Source: Massilia sp. R2A-15 (GTDB lineage Bacteria; Pseudomonadota; Gammaproteobacteria; Burkholderiales; Burkholderiaceae_D). Taken from it: 64,000 bases of DNA. The stretch spans positions 1,364,001-1,428,000 of the forward strand of contig NZ_CP131935.1 of assembly GCF_030704305.1 (NCBI RefSeq). Direction: 5' to 3'. This document shows positions 41,561 through 48,068 of this stretch, piece by piece. The stretch's first letter is position 1. The number at the start of each line of letters is the position of its first letter. Under the pieces are notes generated by a model. That model did not search any database. It saw only the letters and a list, made by a program, of their open reading frames with translations, and had not been told where the DNA came from. The position numbers and the translations under genes were made by a program.

Positions 41561-42250
41561 ATGACTGACACATTGAACGAGACGCTGGTCGAACCGGTAT
41601 CCGGATTGACCTACCGCGTTCAAGCCGCCCGCGACGCGCAGGGCGAGGCGCCATGCCTGATCCTGCTGCACGGCGTCGGCGCCAACGAAGCGGGTTTCAT
41701 CGAACTGGCGCGCCGCATGGATCCGCGACTGGTCGTGGTGCTGGCGCGCGGCCCGCTCGAATTCGGGCCGATGCAGTTCGGCTGGTTCCAGGTGCGCTTC
41801 ACGGCAACCGGACCGGCAATCGATGCGGCGCAGGCCGAGCTGTCGCGCCAGAAGCTGGTGAGCTTCATCGCGCAGCTGCCGCAAGCGCATGACGTCGATC
41901 CCAACCGCATCTGGATCGCCGGTTTCAGCCAGGGCGGCATCATGAGCGCGAGCATTGGACTGACGGCGCCGGACAAGGTGGCCGGTTTCGGCATCCTGAG
42001 CGGACGCATCCTGCCGGAAGTGCTGCCGCTCGCGCAGCCGGGCGCGGTGACCGCATTCGTCAGTCACGGCGCACAGGACCAGAAACTGGGCATTCACTTT
42101 GCCCGCGATGCAAAGGAAGTCCTCGATGGACTCAAAGTGCCTTTGCAGTATCACGAGTATCAAGCCGGCCACGAGCTGAACATGGCGATGCTGGACGACT
42201 TCAAACAATGGCTCGGTGTTCAGCTCGACGAGCCTGTAAATTTAACTTAA
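41561..42250 (+). CDS. Alpha/beta-hydrolase, carboxylesterase/phospholipase-like (MhqD-like)
   Basis: Serine hydrolase of 229 residues in the carboxylesterase 2 group: LILLHGVGANEAGF (oxyanion), GFSQGGIMS (nucleophile Ser), late Asp in VSHGAQDQKLG and His in YQAGHELN. No signal peptide. Lies 10 bases after the dioxygenase gene and 13 before doxX. In Bacillus, MhqD of this type is made with a DoxX protein and ring-cleavage enzymes against quinones; the grouping here is similar. Confidence 0.88.
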   Translation: MTDTLNETLVEPVSGLTYRVQAARDAQGEAPCLILLHGVGANEAGFIELARRMDPRLVVVLARGPLEFGPMQFGWFQVRFTATGPAIDAAQAELSRQKLVSFIAQLPQAHDVDPNRIWIAGFSQGGIMSASIGLTAPDKVAGFGILSGRILPEVLPLAQPGAVTAFVSHGAQDQKLGIHFARDAKEVLDGLKVPLQYHEYQAGHELNMAMLDDFKQWLGVQLDEPVNLT

Positions 42251-42263
42251 CCGGAGCGAAATC

Positions 42264-42689
42264 ATGCAAACCAATACAACCATCCCTACCAATTTCGACG
42301 ACACCAGCAAGCTGGTCCTGCGCGCGGCCCTGGCGATCATGCTGCTCTTTCATGGCTACGCCAAGCTCACCGGCGGCATCGGCTTCGTCGGCGACATGCT
42401 GGCGAAAGCCGGCGCGCCGGCGGCGCTGGGCTACCTGGTCTACGTCGGCGAAGTGATCGCGCCGCTGATGATCCTGGCCGGTGTCTTCACGCGTCCTGCC
42501 GGGCTGGTAGTGGCCATCAACATGATGGTCGCCGTCCTGCTGGTGCATACCGGCCAGGTATTCACCATCAATCAAACCGGCGGCTGGGCGCTCGAACTGC
42601 AAGGGATGTATTTCGTTGCGGCGGTCGCTGTCGCGCTGTTGGGAGCCGGCCGTTACAGCCTTGGCGGCACGACGGGCCGCTTCAACTAG
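42264..42689 (+). CDS. DoxX-family membrane protein
   Basis: A 141-residue inner-membrane protein with four helices and the DoxX pattern (LVLRAALAIMLLFHGYAKLTGG, AALGYLVYVGEVIAPLMILAGVFTRPAG). Function in this family is poorly known; members accompany quinone or thiol-stress genes. Last gene of the LysR-linked operon. Confidence 0.9.
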   Translation: MQTNTTIPTNFDDTSKLVLRAALAIMLLFHGYAKLTGGIGFVGDMLAKAGAPAALGYLVYVGEVIAPLMILAGVFTRPAGLVVAINMMVAVLLVHTGQVFTINQTGGWALELQGMYFVAAVAVALLGAGRYSLGGTTGRFN

Positions 42690-42717
42690 CCCCAGCGCGG
42701 AGCCTCGTTCGGCGCGG

Positions 42718-42742
42718 TGATGGGGACGCCGAGTCCCCATCA
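42718..42742. terminator. Hairpin after the DoxX gene
   Basis: TGATGGGGAC-GCCGA-GTCCCCATCA is a perfect 10-bp stem with a 5-base loop, 28 bases after the stop. No T-run follows, so it may be a Rho-assisted terminator or a repeat rather than an intrinsic terminator. Confidence 0.5.
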
Positions 42743-42752
42743 TGCGCATCCT

Positions 42753-42823
42753 AGGCGTGCGCCAGCTTCAGCGCCGCGTCGAGATCGGCAATCACATCGC
42801 CGGCATCCTCGATCCCGACCGAC
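42753..42823 (-). pseudogene. Orphan 3' fragment of the PLP-enzyme gene (direct repeat copy A)
   Basis: Seventy-one bases match the 3' end of the downstream PLP-enzyme gene (43689-43759) at 67 positions. Read on the minus strand it still gives its end (VGIEDAGDVIADLDAALKLAHA, split here by two conservative changes) and its own TAG stop. Nothing upstream of it belongs to that gene. It is either a leftover of a duplication or the far attachment-type repeat of an inserted segment. Confidence 0.8.
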
Positions 42824-42841
42824 CTGATCGCATTGTCCGAT

Positions 42842-43384
42842 TCAGTTCGCCTTACATGAACCGAAGACTTCTTGATTTACCAGTCCAGTACCGCCGCAAG
42901 AGTAAAGTTCGTAGCCCAACAGTTCACCGGGATCTAAACGCGGCGTGCTTTTCTTGATCTTGTTTTCCAAAAGTATCTCAATATGGAGATGTGGAGGTTC
43001 GCCTCCTGCATTTCCGGAAGTCCCAGTCTTTCCAATTTGTTCACCACGCTTCACTGTCCCGTCGGTGATATCGGTCTGGCTGAGATGGGCGTACAAGATG
43101 TAAAGTTTCTCAAAGTTGCCATTTCCGAATGATTTATTTGAATTTGGCTCAAATTTTGGATTTTTGATCTCCAGCACGACGCAGCGGCCATATCCGGATA
43201 CGTCGTCGAGACTCTGCACGACAACTCCGTCTGCCACGGCAAACACCGGTGAATTGGGCTCGGCCGAGAGATCCCATCCTCTATGCCATTTTGAAGCGTT
43301 GTTTCGCACCTTTCCGTATGAGTTGCTGAGTCCTTCCCGTGGCCCATCGGAGCGAATCTTGTTAACAATGAGAGGCAGTGTCAT
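42842..43384 (-). CDS. M23-family (LytM-type) metallopeptidase
   Basis: A 180-residue protein with the LytM zinc site: first His-Asp in WHRGWDLSA and the HLHIE motif in GGEPPHLHIEILLE, plus GYGRCVVLEI and LYILYAHLSQ strands. It would cut peptidoglycan cross-bridges or stem peptides. No signal peptide or membrane anchor is seen with this start; the open frame continues 50 codons further up (to 43534) without adding one. The segment has lower GC than its neighbours and lies between two 71-bp repeats, suggesting recent arrival. Secretion by another route (for example as a toxin effector) is speculative. Confidence 0.8.
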   Translation of the reverse strand: MTLPLIVNKIRSDGPREGLSNSYGKVRNNASKWHRGWDLSAEPNSPVFAVADGVVVQSLDDVSGYGRCVVLEIKNPKFEPNSNKSFGNGNFEKLYILYAHLSQTDITDGTVKRGEQIGKTGTSGNAGGEPPHLHIEILLENKIKKSTPRLDPGELLGYELYSCGGTGLVNQEVFGSCKAN

Positions 43385-43686
43385 GGCTGTGCTTTCGTAA
43401 CAAGAAAACAAACGGGCAAACATATTCGTCAGCGCGGCGTCGAGCCAGTACAGTTTCCGGCGCGCAGTCGGGATGCACAAATTGTTGCTTTCAGTACCTG
43501 CGTTCGAATGTCGAGGCGCTAAGTCGTGCAACAAGCACTAGATGCTTCATTTTGATACTCGAAAGTCGATTCGTCTAATGGTTTTCTAATGAGGCGGCGC
43601 GGGTGCCCTGTGCGGATGCGCCGCCCACTGCGGCCCCAAGGAGGAGACAATCTTCCCTCGGATGTGACCACCACGCCTCAGCTAAC
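43385..43686. other. Non-coding spacer within the repeat-bracketed segment
   Basis: About 300 bases upstream of the M23 gene, less GC-rich than the surroundings, ending at copy B of the 71-bp repeat. I see no convincing gene, integrase fragment or terminal inverted repeat. It probably carries the promoter of the peptidase gene. Confidence 0.5.
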
Positions 43687-44838
43687 TCAGGCGTGCGCCA
43701 GCTTTAGCGCCGCGTCGAGATCGGCAATCAGATCGCCGACATCCTCGATCCCCACCGACAGGCGCAGCAGGTCGGCCGGCGCCGGCGTGCCCGATCCTTC
43801 GACACTGGCGCGATGCTCGATCAGGCTCTCCACGCCGCCCAGCGACGTGGCGCGCTTCCACAGCTGTACGTTAGCCGCCACGGCAATCGCCGCCGCTTCG
43901 CCTCCCTTGGCGCGAATCGACAGCATGCCGCCGAAGCCCCCTATCATCTGCCTGGCCGCCACCTCATGACCGGCGAACGATGGCAGTCCCGGATAAAGCA
44001 CTTCGGCTACCAGCGGATGTCCCTCGAAATGCTCGGCGATGCGCTGCGCCGAAACGCATGCGGTGCGCACCCGCGGATACAGCGTGCGCATCCCGCGCGT
44101 CAGCAGCCAGGCCTCGAACGGGCCCAGTACGCCGCCGATCTGTGCGCGGATACTGCGAATGCGCTGCCAGAACGGCGAATCGGCGTTCACCGTCAGGCTG
44201 CCCGCGATGACATCCGAGTGCCCGTTCAGGTACTTGGTCGCGGCGTGCATGACGATGTCCGCGCCGCGTTTTAGCGGCTGCGTCAGCACCGGCGTGCCCA
44301 CCGTCGAATCCACCGCCACCAGCGCGCCGGCCGCGTGCGCGATCCGGCAGGTCGCCTCGATATCGGTAATCGTCCACAAGGGATTGGCCGGCGTCTCGAT
44401 CCATACCAGCTTTGTCTTGCCGGGCTGGATCGCCGCCTGAACGGCCGCGGGCGAATCCATCTCGATGAAATCGATCTGCAGGCCCCAGTGCGTGGCGAAG
44501 TTTTTCAGCCAGTTGCGCAGCGACCAGTACATCACCTTCGGCGCCAGCACATGGTCGCCCGGCGTCAGCGCCTGGAACACCGCCGTCGCCGCCGCCATGC
44601 CCGATGCGAACAACAGCGTCTGGTGGCCCCCTTCAAGCGCCGTCAGCACCGCTTCCGCCTGGTCGTAGGTGGGATTCTGGTCGCGCGAGTAGATGCGGCC
44701 GGACCGGTACTGGTTGTCCTCATCGCGCAAGTACGTCGTGGCGGTGTGAATCGGCGGCGAGATCGCCCTGGTGGCGTCGTCGATCCAGCCCAATCCCTGG
44801 GCGGCGATACTTTCCGGCTTCATGTTCTTGATGTCCAT
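43687..44838 (-). CDS. Cys/Met-metabolism PLP-dependent lyase (cystathionine beta-lyase/gamma-synthase family)
   Basis: Trans-sulfuration-type PLP enzyme of 383 residues. It has the family N terminus (ISPPIHTATTYL, YSRDQNPTYDQAEAVLTALEGG), the cofactor-binding SGMAAATAVFQAL, the PLP Lys in HAATKYLNGHSDVIAGS and the C-terminal SLGGVESLIEHRAS. Substrate cannot be fixed: beta-lyase, gamma-synthase and methionine gamma-lyase share these motifs. AAGGA precedes the ATG at 44838. It follows the IclR gene by 32 bases on the same strand, so the two are probably co-transcribed. Its last 71 bases are duplicated at 42753-42823. Confidence 0.88.
   Translation of the reverse strand: MDIKNMKPESIAAQGLGWIDDATRAISPPIHTATTYLRDEDNQYRSGRIYSRDQNPTYDQAEAVLTALEGGHQTLLFASGMAAATAVFQALTPGDHVLAPKVMYWSLRNWLKNFATHWGLQIDFIEMDSPAAVQAAIQPGKTKLVWIETPANPLWTITDIEATCRIAHAAGALVAVDSTVGTPVLTQPLKRGADIVMHAATKYLNGHSDVIAGSLTVNADSPFWQRIRSIRAQIGGVLGPFEAWLLTRGMRTLYPRVRTACVSAQRIAEHFEGHPLVAEVLYPGLPSFAGHEVAARQMIGGFGGMLSIRAKGGEAAAIAVAANVQLWKRATSLGGVESLIEHRASVEGSGTPAPADLLRLSVGIEDVGDLIADLDAALKLAHA
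43689..43759. repeat. 71-bp direct repeat, copy B (3' end of PLP-enzyme gene)
   Basis: Matches copy A at 42753-42823 with four substitutions and no gaps. The copies are in the same orientation, 936 bases apart, and enclose the M23 peptidase gene. Confidence 0.85.
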
Positions 44839-44870
44839 GCTTATCCTTATTAAAAATTCTTCGGGTGCCG

Positions 44871-45653
44871 CTACACCCACAGCATCACGGTATTCGCCGT
44901 CGCCTGCAACGCCGGCACGCACTTCGCGCTGGCCTCCGCGGTGGAGCAGGTCGATATCAGCATCGACACCGACAGCGCGCCCACCAGGTTGCCGTGCCGG
45001 CTCTTGATCGGCACCGAGATCCCGCGCAGCCCGATCTCGTACTGGCTTTCGGTTACGCCGAAGCCTTGTTCGCGAATCTGCAGCAGTTCGCGCAGCAGCT
45101 GCGCCTTGTCGGTGACGGTGGCGTGCGTGTAGGCGACCAGGGTAACCCGGTCCAGGTAGGCGTGCAGCGCTTCATCGGACTGGGCGGCCAGCAGCACGCG
45201 GCCCGCGGTGGAGGTGTGCGCCGGCAGGCGCGTGCCCGGGTCGAAGCCGACCGTCAGCTGGCGCGGCGCGTTGACCCGCGTGATGTACACCACCTCGTCG
45301 CCGTCCAGCACGGAGTAGTTGGTGGACTCCTGCAGCTGCAGCGTGAGGCGCTGCAGGAACGGCACGATGGCGCGCGGCAGCCGCGCCGAATCGAGGTAGG
45401 AGTGGCCCAGCGACAGCACCTTGGGCGTGAGCCAGAAGTTGCGCCCGTCGGTGGCCGCCATGCCGATATGGACCAGCGTGAGCAGATAACGCCGCGCCGC
45501 GCTCCGGCTCAGGCCCAGCTTTTCGGCCATTTCGGTCGCGCTCATCTGCACCGCTTCACCGCTGAACGCGCGGATCACTTCGACACCCTTGATCAGGCCA
45601 TCGATCAGGTCGCACTTGGCGACCTCCACATCGACCAGGACAGGCTTTTTCAT
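44871..45653 (-). CDS. IclR-family regulator, PcaR/PobR-like
   Basis: A 260-residue regulator: N-terminal winged helix (about 20-80; GVEVIRAFSGEAVQMSATEMAEKLGLSRSAARRYLLTL) and C-terminal IclR effector domain (VYITRVNAPRQLTVGFDPGTRLPAHTSTAGRVLLA). This N-terminal layout (LIKGVEVIRAF) is that of PcaR/PcaU/PobR, activators or repressors of protocatechuate and quinate genes. It is divergent from the dehydroshikimate operon, and a matching 17-bp dyad lies upstream of that operon, pcaHG and shiA, so it is the best candidate for controlling all three. Confidence 0.9.
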   Translation of the reverse strand: MKKPVLVDVEVAKCDLIDGLIKGVEVIRAFSGEAVQMSATEMAEKLGLSRSAARRYLLTLVHIGMAATDGRNFWLTPKVLSLGHSYLDSARLPRAIVPFLQRLTLQLQESTNYSVLDGDEVVYITRVNAPRQLTVGFDPGTRLPAHTSTAGRVLLAAQSDEALHAYLDRVTLVAYTHATVTDKAQLLRELLQIREQGFGVTESQYEIGLRGISVPIKSRHGNLVGALSVSMLISTCSTAEASAKCVPALQATANTVMLWV

Positions 45654-45672
45654 CTGATGAAATCCCGTGATT

Positions 45673-45689
45673 TGTGCGCCTATCGCGCA
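45673..45689. promoter_or_regulatory. IclR-type operator, site 1 (qui operon / iclR)
   Basis: TGTGCGCCTATCGCGCA: arms TGTGCG and CGCGCA around CCTAT, one mismatch from a perfect dyad. It lies 19 bases before the iclR start on one side and 95 before the VOC gene on the other. It shares 14 of 17 positions or more with sites 2 and 3 and resembles the known Pseudomonas PcaR box (GTTCGATAATCGCAC, from memory). Confidence 0.7.
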
Positions 45690-45784
45690 GGTGGGGCGAT
45701 TGTCGCATTTATCCTCAATCTTGGGGGTGTATTTTGCGCCGCCATTCTCCTAGACTTGAATGCATGACCATCGCGAGGCCGACC

Positions 45785-46669
45785 ATGACAAGCCAAGACA
45801 GCATTCCTGAACCGAATAATCCCTTGGGGATCGATGGCATCGAGTTCGTGGAGTACGCGACCTCGCAGCCGCTGGCGCTGGGCGCCTTGCTCGAGCAGAT
45901 GGGCTTTGTCGCCACCGCGCGCCACCGATCGCGCGAAGTCACCCTGTACCGGCAGGGCTCAATGAACGTCATCGTCAACGCCGACCCGCGCGCCTTGCCG
46001 CAGTCGGGCACCGAACCGCAATCGACCCTGCTCAGCGCCATCGCGCTGCGCGTGCGCGACGCCGCCGCCGCGTACCAGCACGCCATCGACCAGGGCGCCT
46101 GGGCCATCCAGACCCGCGCCGGCGCGATGGAGCTGAACATCCCCGGAATCCACGGCGTGGGCGACTCGATCATCTACTTTGTCGACCGCTTCCGCGACTT
46201 TTCGATCTACGACGTCGACTTCAAGCCAATCGCCAACGCGCCGGCGCATCCGCCGGCAGTCTCCGGCATGCACTTCTTCGGCGTGGTGCAGGCGATCGAC
46301 GCCGGCCGCGCGCCGGAATGGATCGACTTCTACGCCCAGCTGATGGACTTCCACGTGCTGCCCGAGGGCCAGTACTTCGGCGTGGTCCCGAAGGGCACCT
46401 TGCTGGTCAGCCCCTGCCACCGCTTCTACCTGCAGCTGGTCGAACCGCCCGAAGGCGCGGGCGGCCTGCAATGGGGCGAGCAGCTCATACGCGTCGCGTT
46501 TGGCGCCCCCGACGTCGAGGCGGCCACGCGCGCATTGAAACAGCGCGGCATCGTCTTCATCGACCGCGAGCCGGTGCAGCCGAACGCGAAGGGCGCGCTG
46601 ACGCAACTGTACAAAGGCGGCGTCAGCTTCGAGCTGGTCGTCAGCCATCTGCAGCCGGAGGCAGCATGA
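45785..46669 (+). CDS. VOC-family protein resembling 4-hydroxyphenylpyruvate dioxygenase, incomplete metal site
   Basis: A 294-residue two-domain glyoxalase/HPPD-fold protein. Its N-terminal half reads like HPPD (NPLGIDGIEFVEYA, ARHRSREVTLYRQGSMNVIVN, MELNIPGIHGVGDSIIYFVDRF, IYDVDF). In the C-terminal half the first metal His is present (SGMHFFGVV) and the last Glu too (VSFELVVSH), but the second His position (QHIA in relatives) is Leu (GEQLIRVAF), and it is about 60 residues shorter than true HPPD. So dioxygenase activity is doubtful. GAGG six bases before the ATG at 45785 sets the start. Coupled by ATGA to the TIM-barrel gene; together they mirror the two halves of QuiC downstream. Confidence 0.8.
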   Translation: MTSQDSIPEPNNPLGIDGIEFVEYATSQPLALGALLEQMGFVATARHRSREVTLYRQGSMNVIVNADPRALPQSGTEPQSTLLSAIALRVRDAAAAYQHAIDQGAWAIQTRAGAMELNIPGIHGVGDSIIYFVDRFRDFSIYDVDFKPIANAPAHPPAVSGMHFFGVVQAIDAGRAPEWIDFYAQLMDFHVLPEGQYFGVVPKGTLLVSPCHRFYLQLVEPPEGAGGLQWGEQLIRVAFGAPDVEAATRALKQRGIVFIDREPVQPNAKGALTQLYKGGVSFELVVSHLQPEAA

Positions 46670-47553
46670 ACCTCTCCAACTTCGGCATGGACAGCATCAC
46701 CCTGGCCGGTCCGCTGGAGGCCAAGCTGCAAGCCTCGCGCGACGCCGGCTTCTCGCAGATCATGCTGTGGGCGAAGGACCTGGCCGGCCATCCGGGCGGC
46801 TTTGACGAAGCGGTGCGCCTGGTGCGCGCCAGCGGCCTGCGCGTGACCGGCCTGCAGGTGATGCGCGACTTCGAGGGCCTGTCCGGCACGCTGCACGAGT
46901 ACAAGCTCGATATCGCCAAGCAGATGCTGCGCATCTGCCGCGCGGTCGGCGCGCCGCTGCTGCTGGTGTGTTCGAGCACCTCGAGCCACGCCAGCGGCGA
47001 GCCGGCGCTGCTGGCGCGCCACCTGGCCAAGCTGGCCACGCTGGCGGTGCCGCTGGGCGTGCGCATCGGTTACGAGGCGCTGTCCTGGGGCCGCCACATC
47101 AACCAGTACGAGCAATCGTGGGAAGTGGTGCAGATGGCCGACCACGCCAACCTGGGCCTGGTGATCGACTCTTTCCACATGCTCGCAAGGCAGGCGAACC
47201 TGGACTACCTGCAGGAGATTTCAAGCGACAGGATCGCACTGGTGCAGCTGTCGGACTTCATGTGGCGCGACATCGCCAGCGCCGAGGAACGCCTTGAAAC
47301 GGCGCGCCACCTGCGCGTGTTTCCGGGCGAGGGCGCGCACTCCGACGAACTGGCCGACCTGCTGCGCCGGCTCGACCGCGCCGGCTACCGCGGCGACTAC
47401 AGCTTCGAAGTATTCAACGACGATTACCAGCAGCTGCCGCTGGCGGTGGTGGCGCAGCGCGCCCATCGCAGCGCCAAGTGGGTCACCGACCAGGTTTTGC
47501 GGCGCAGCCTGGAAATGCGCCGCCGCACCGCGAACCATCCGACCATGGCCTAG
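46666..47553 (+). CDS. Sugar-phosphate isomerase/epimerase-like TIM barrel (dehydroshikimate dehydratase-like)
   Basis: A 295-residue AP-endonuclease-2-type TIM barrel. It is a paralogue of the N-terminal half of QuiC downstream: RDFEG, GYEALSWG versus ALEALAWG, LVIDSFHML versus VALDSFHTL, LVQLSD versus FVQLAD, SFEVFND versus SLEIFND. The Glu, Asp, Gln and Glu used as metal ligands in bacterial dehydroshikimate dehydratases are thus all kept. Whether it dehydrates 3-dehydroshikimate or epimerises a related compound cannot be told. Coupled to the VOC gene (ATGA). Confidence 0.82.
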   Translation: MNLSNFGMDSITLAGPLEAKLQASRDAGFSQIMLWAKDLAGHPGGFDEAVRLVRASGLRVTGLQVMRDFEGLSGTLHEYKLDIAKQMLRICRAVGAPLLLVCSSTSSHASGEPALLARHLAKLATLAVPLGVRIGYEALSWGRHINQYEQSWEVVQMADHANLGLVIDSFHMLARQANLDYLQEISSDRIALVQLSDFMWRDIASAEERLETARHLRVFPGEGAHSDELADLLRRLDRAGYRGDYSFEVFNDDYQQLPLAVVAQRAHRSAKWVTDQVLRRSLEMRRRTANHPTMA

Positions 47554-47617
47554 CTATATTTGGCCGGCGATGCAACCGCCGGCCCGCTACGGCATCTAAC
47601 AATCAAAGGGGAAAGCC

Positions 47618-48058
47618 ATGAAAATCCTGGTGCTTAACGGTATCAACCTCAACATGTTCGGCAAGCGCGATCCTGCCCAGTACGGCACGACAACGCTGGC
47701 CGAAATCGACGACCGGCTACGCACGCTCGGCGCCGAACTTGGCGCTGAAATCACCGCCTTCCAGACCAACTTCGAAGGCGCCATGTGCGAGCGCATCCAC
47801 GCCGCTTTCGCCGAAGACTTCGACGCGGTGCTGATCAACGCCGGCGCCTGGACCCACTACAGCTACGGCATCCGGGACGCGCTGGCCATTCTCACCGTCC
47901 CGATCATCGAGCTGCACATGTCCAACGTCCACGCGCGCGAGCCGTTCCGCCACGTCTCGGTGTTCGCCGACGTCGTCAAGGGCCAGATTTGCGGCTTCGG
48001 CGCCGACAGCTACCTGCTGGCGCTGCGCGCCGCGGTATCGGCAGTCCAGCCGAAATAA
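47618..48058 (+). CDS. aroQ: Type II 3-dehydroquinate dehydratase
   Basis: Converts 3-dehydroquinate to 3-dehydroshikimate. The 146-residue product has the type II pattern: NGINLNMFGKRDPAQYG (catalytic Arg and Tyr loop), FQTNFEGAMCERIH, INAGAWTHYSYGIRDAL and ELHMSNVHAREPFRHVSV. The first motif has Ile where biosynthetic enzymes usually have Pro (NGPNLN). Placed between dehydroshikimate genes, it is the catabolic quinate-pathway copy (QuiB role); a separate biosynthetic copy is expected elsewhere. Confidence 0.93.
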   Translation: MKILVLNGINLNMFGKRDPAQYGTTTLAEIDDRLRTLGAELGAEITAFQTNFEGAMCERIHAAFAEDFDAVLINAGAWTHYSYGIRDALAILTVPIIELHMSNVHAREPFRHVSVFADVVKGQICGFGADSYLLALRAAVSAVQPK

Positions 48059-48068
48059 GGGGACGAAA

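Noticed and set aside
42742..42957. 71-codon plus-strand frame over the repeat copy A
   Set aside because: Antisense to the gene-end fragment and the M23 gene; no supporting motif.
45785..46669. Genuine 4-hydroxyphenylpyruvate dioxygenase feeding the homogentisate operon
   Set aside because: One metal His is replaced, the chain is short, and it is coupled to dehydroshikimate-type genes, so this label is not safe.
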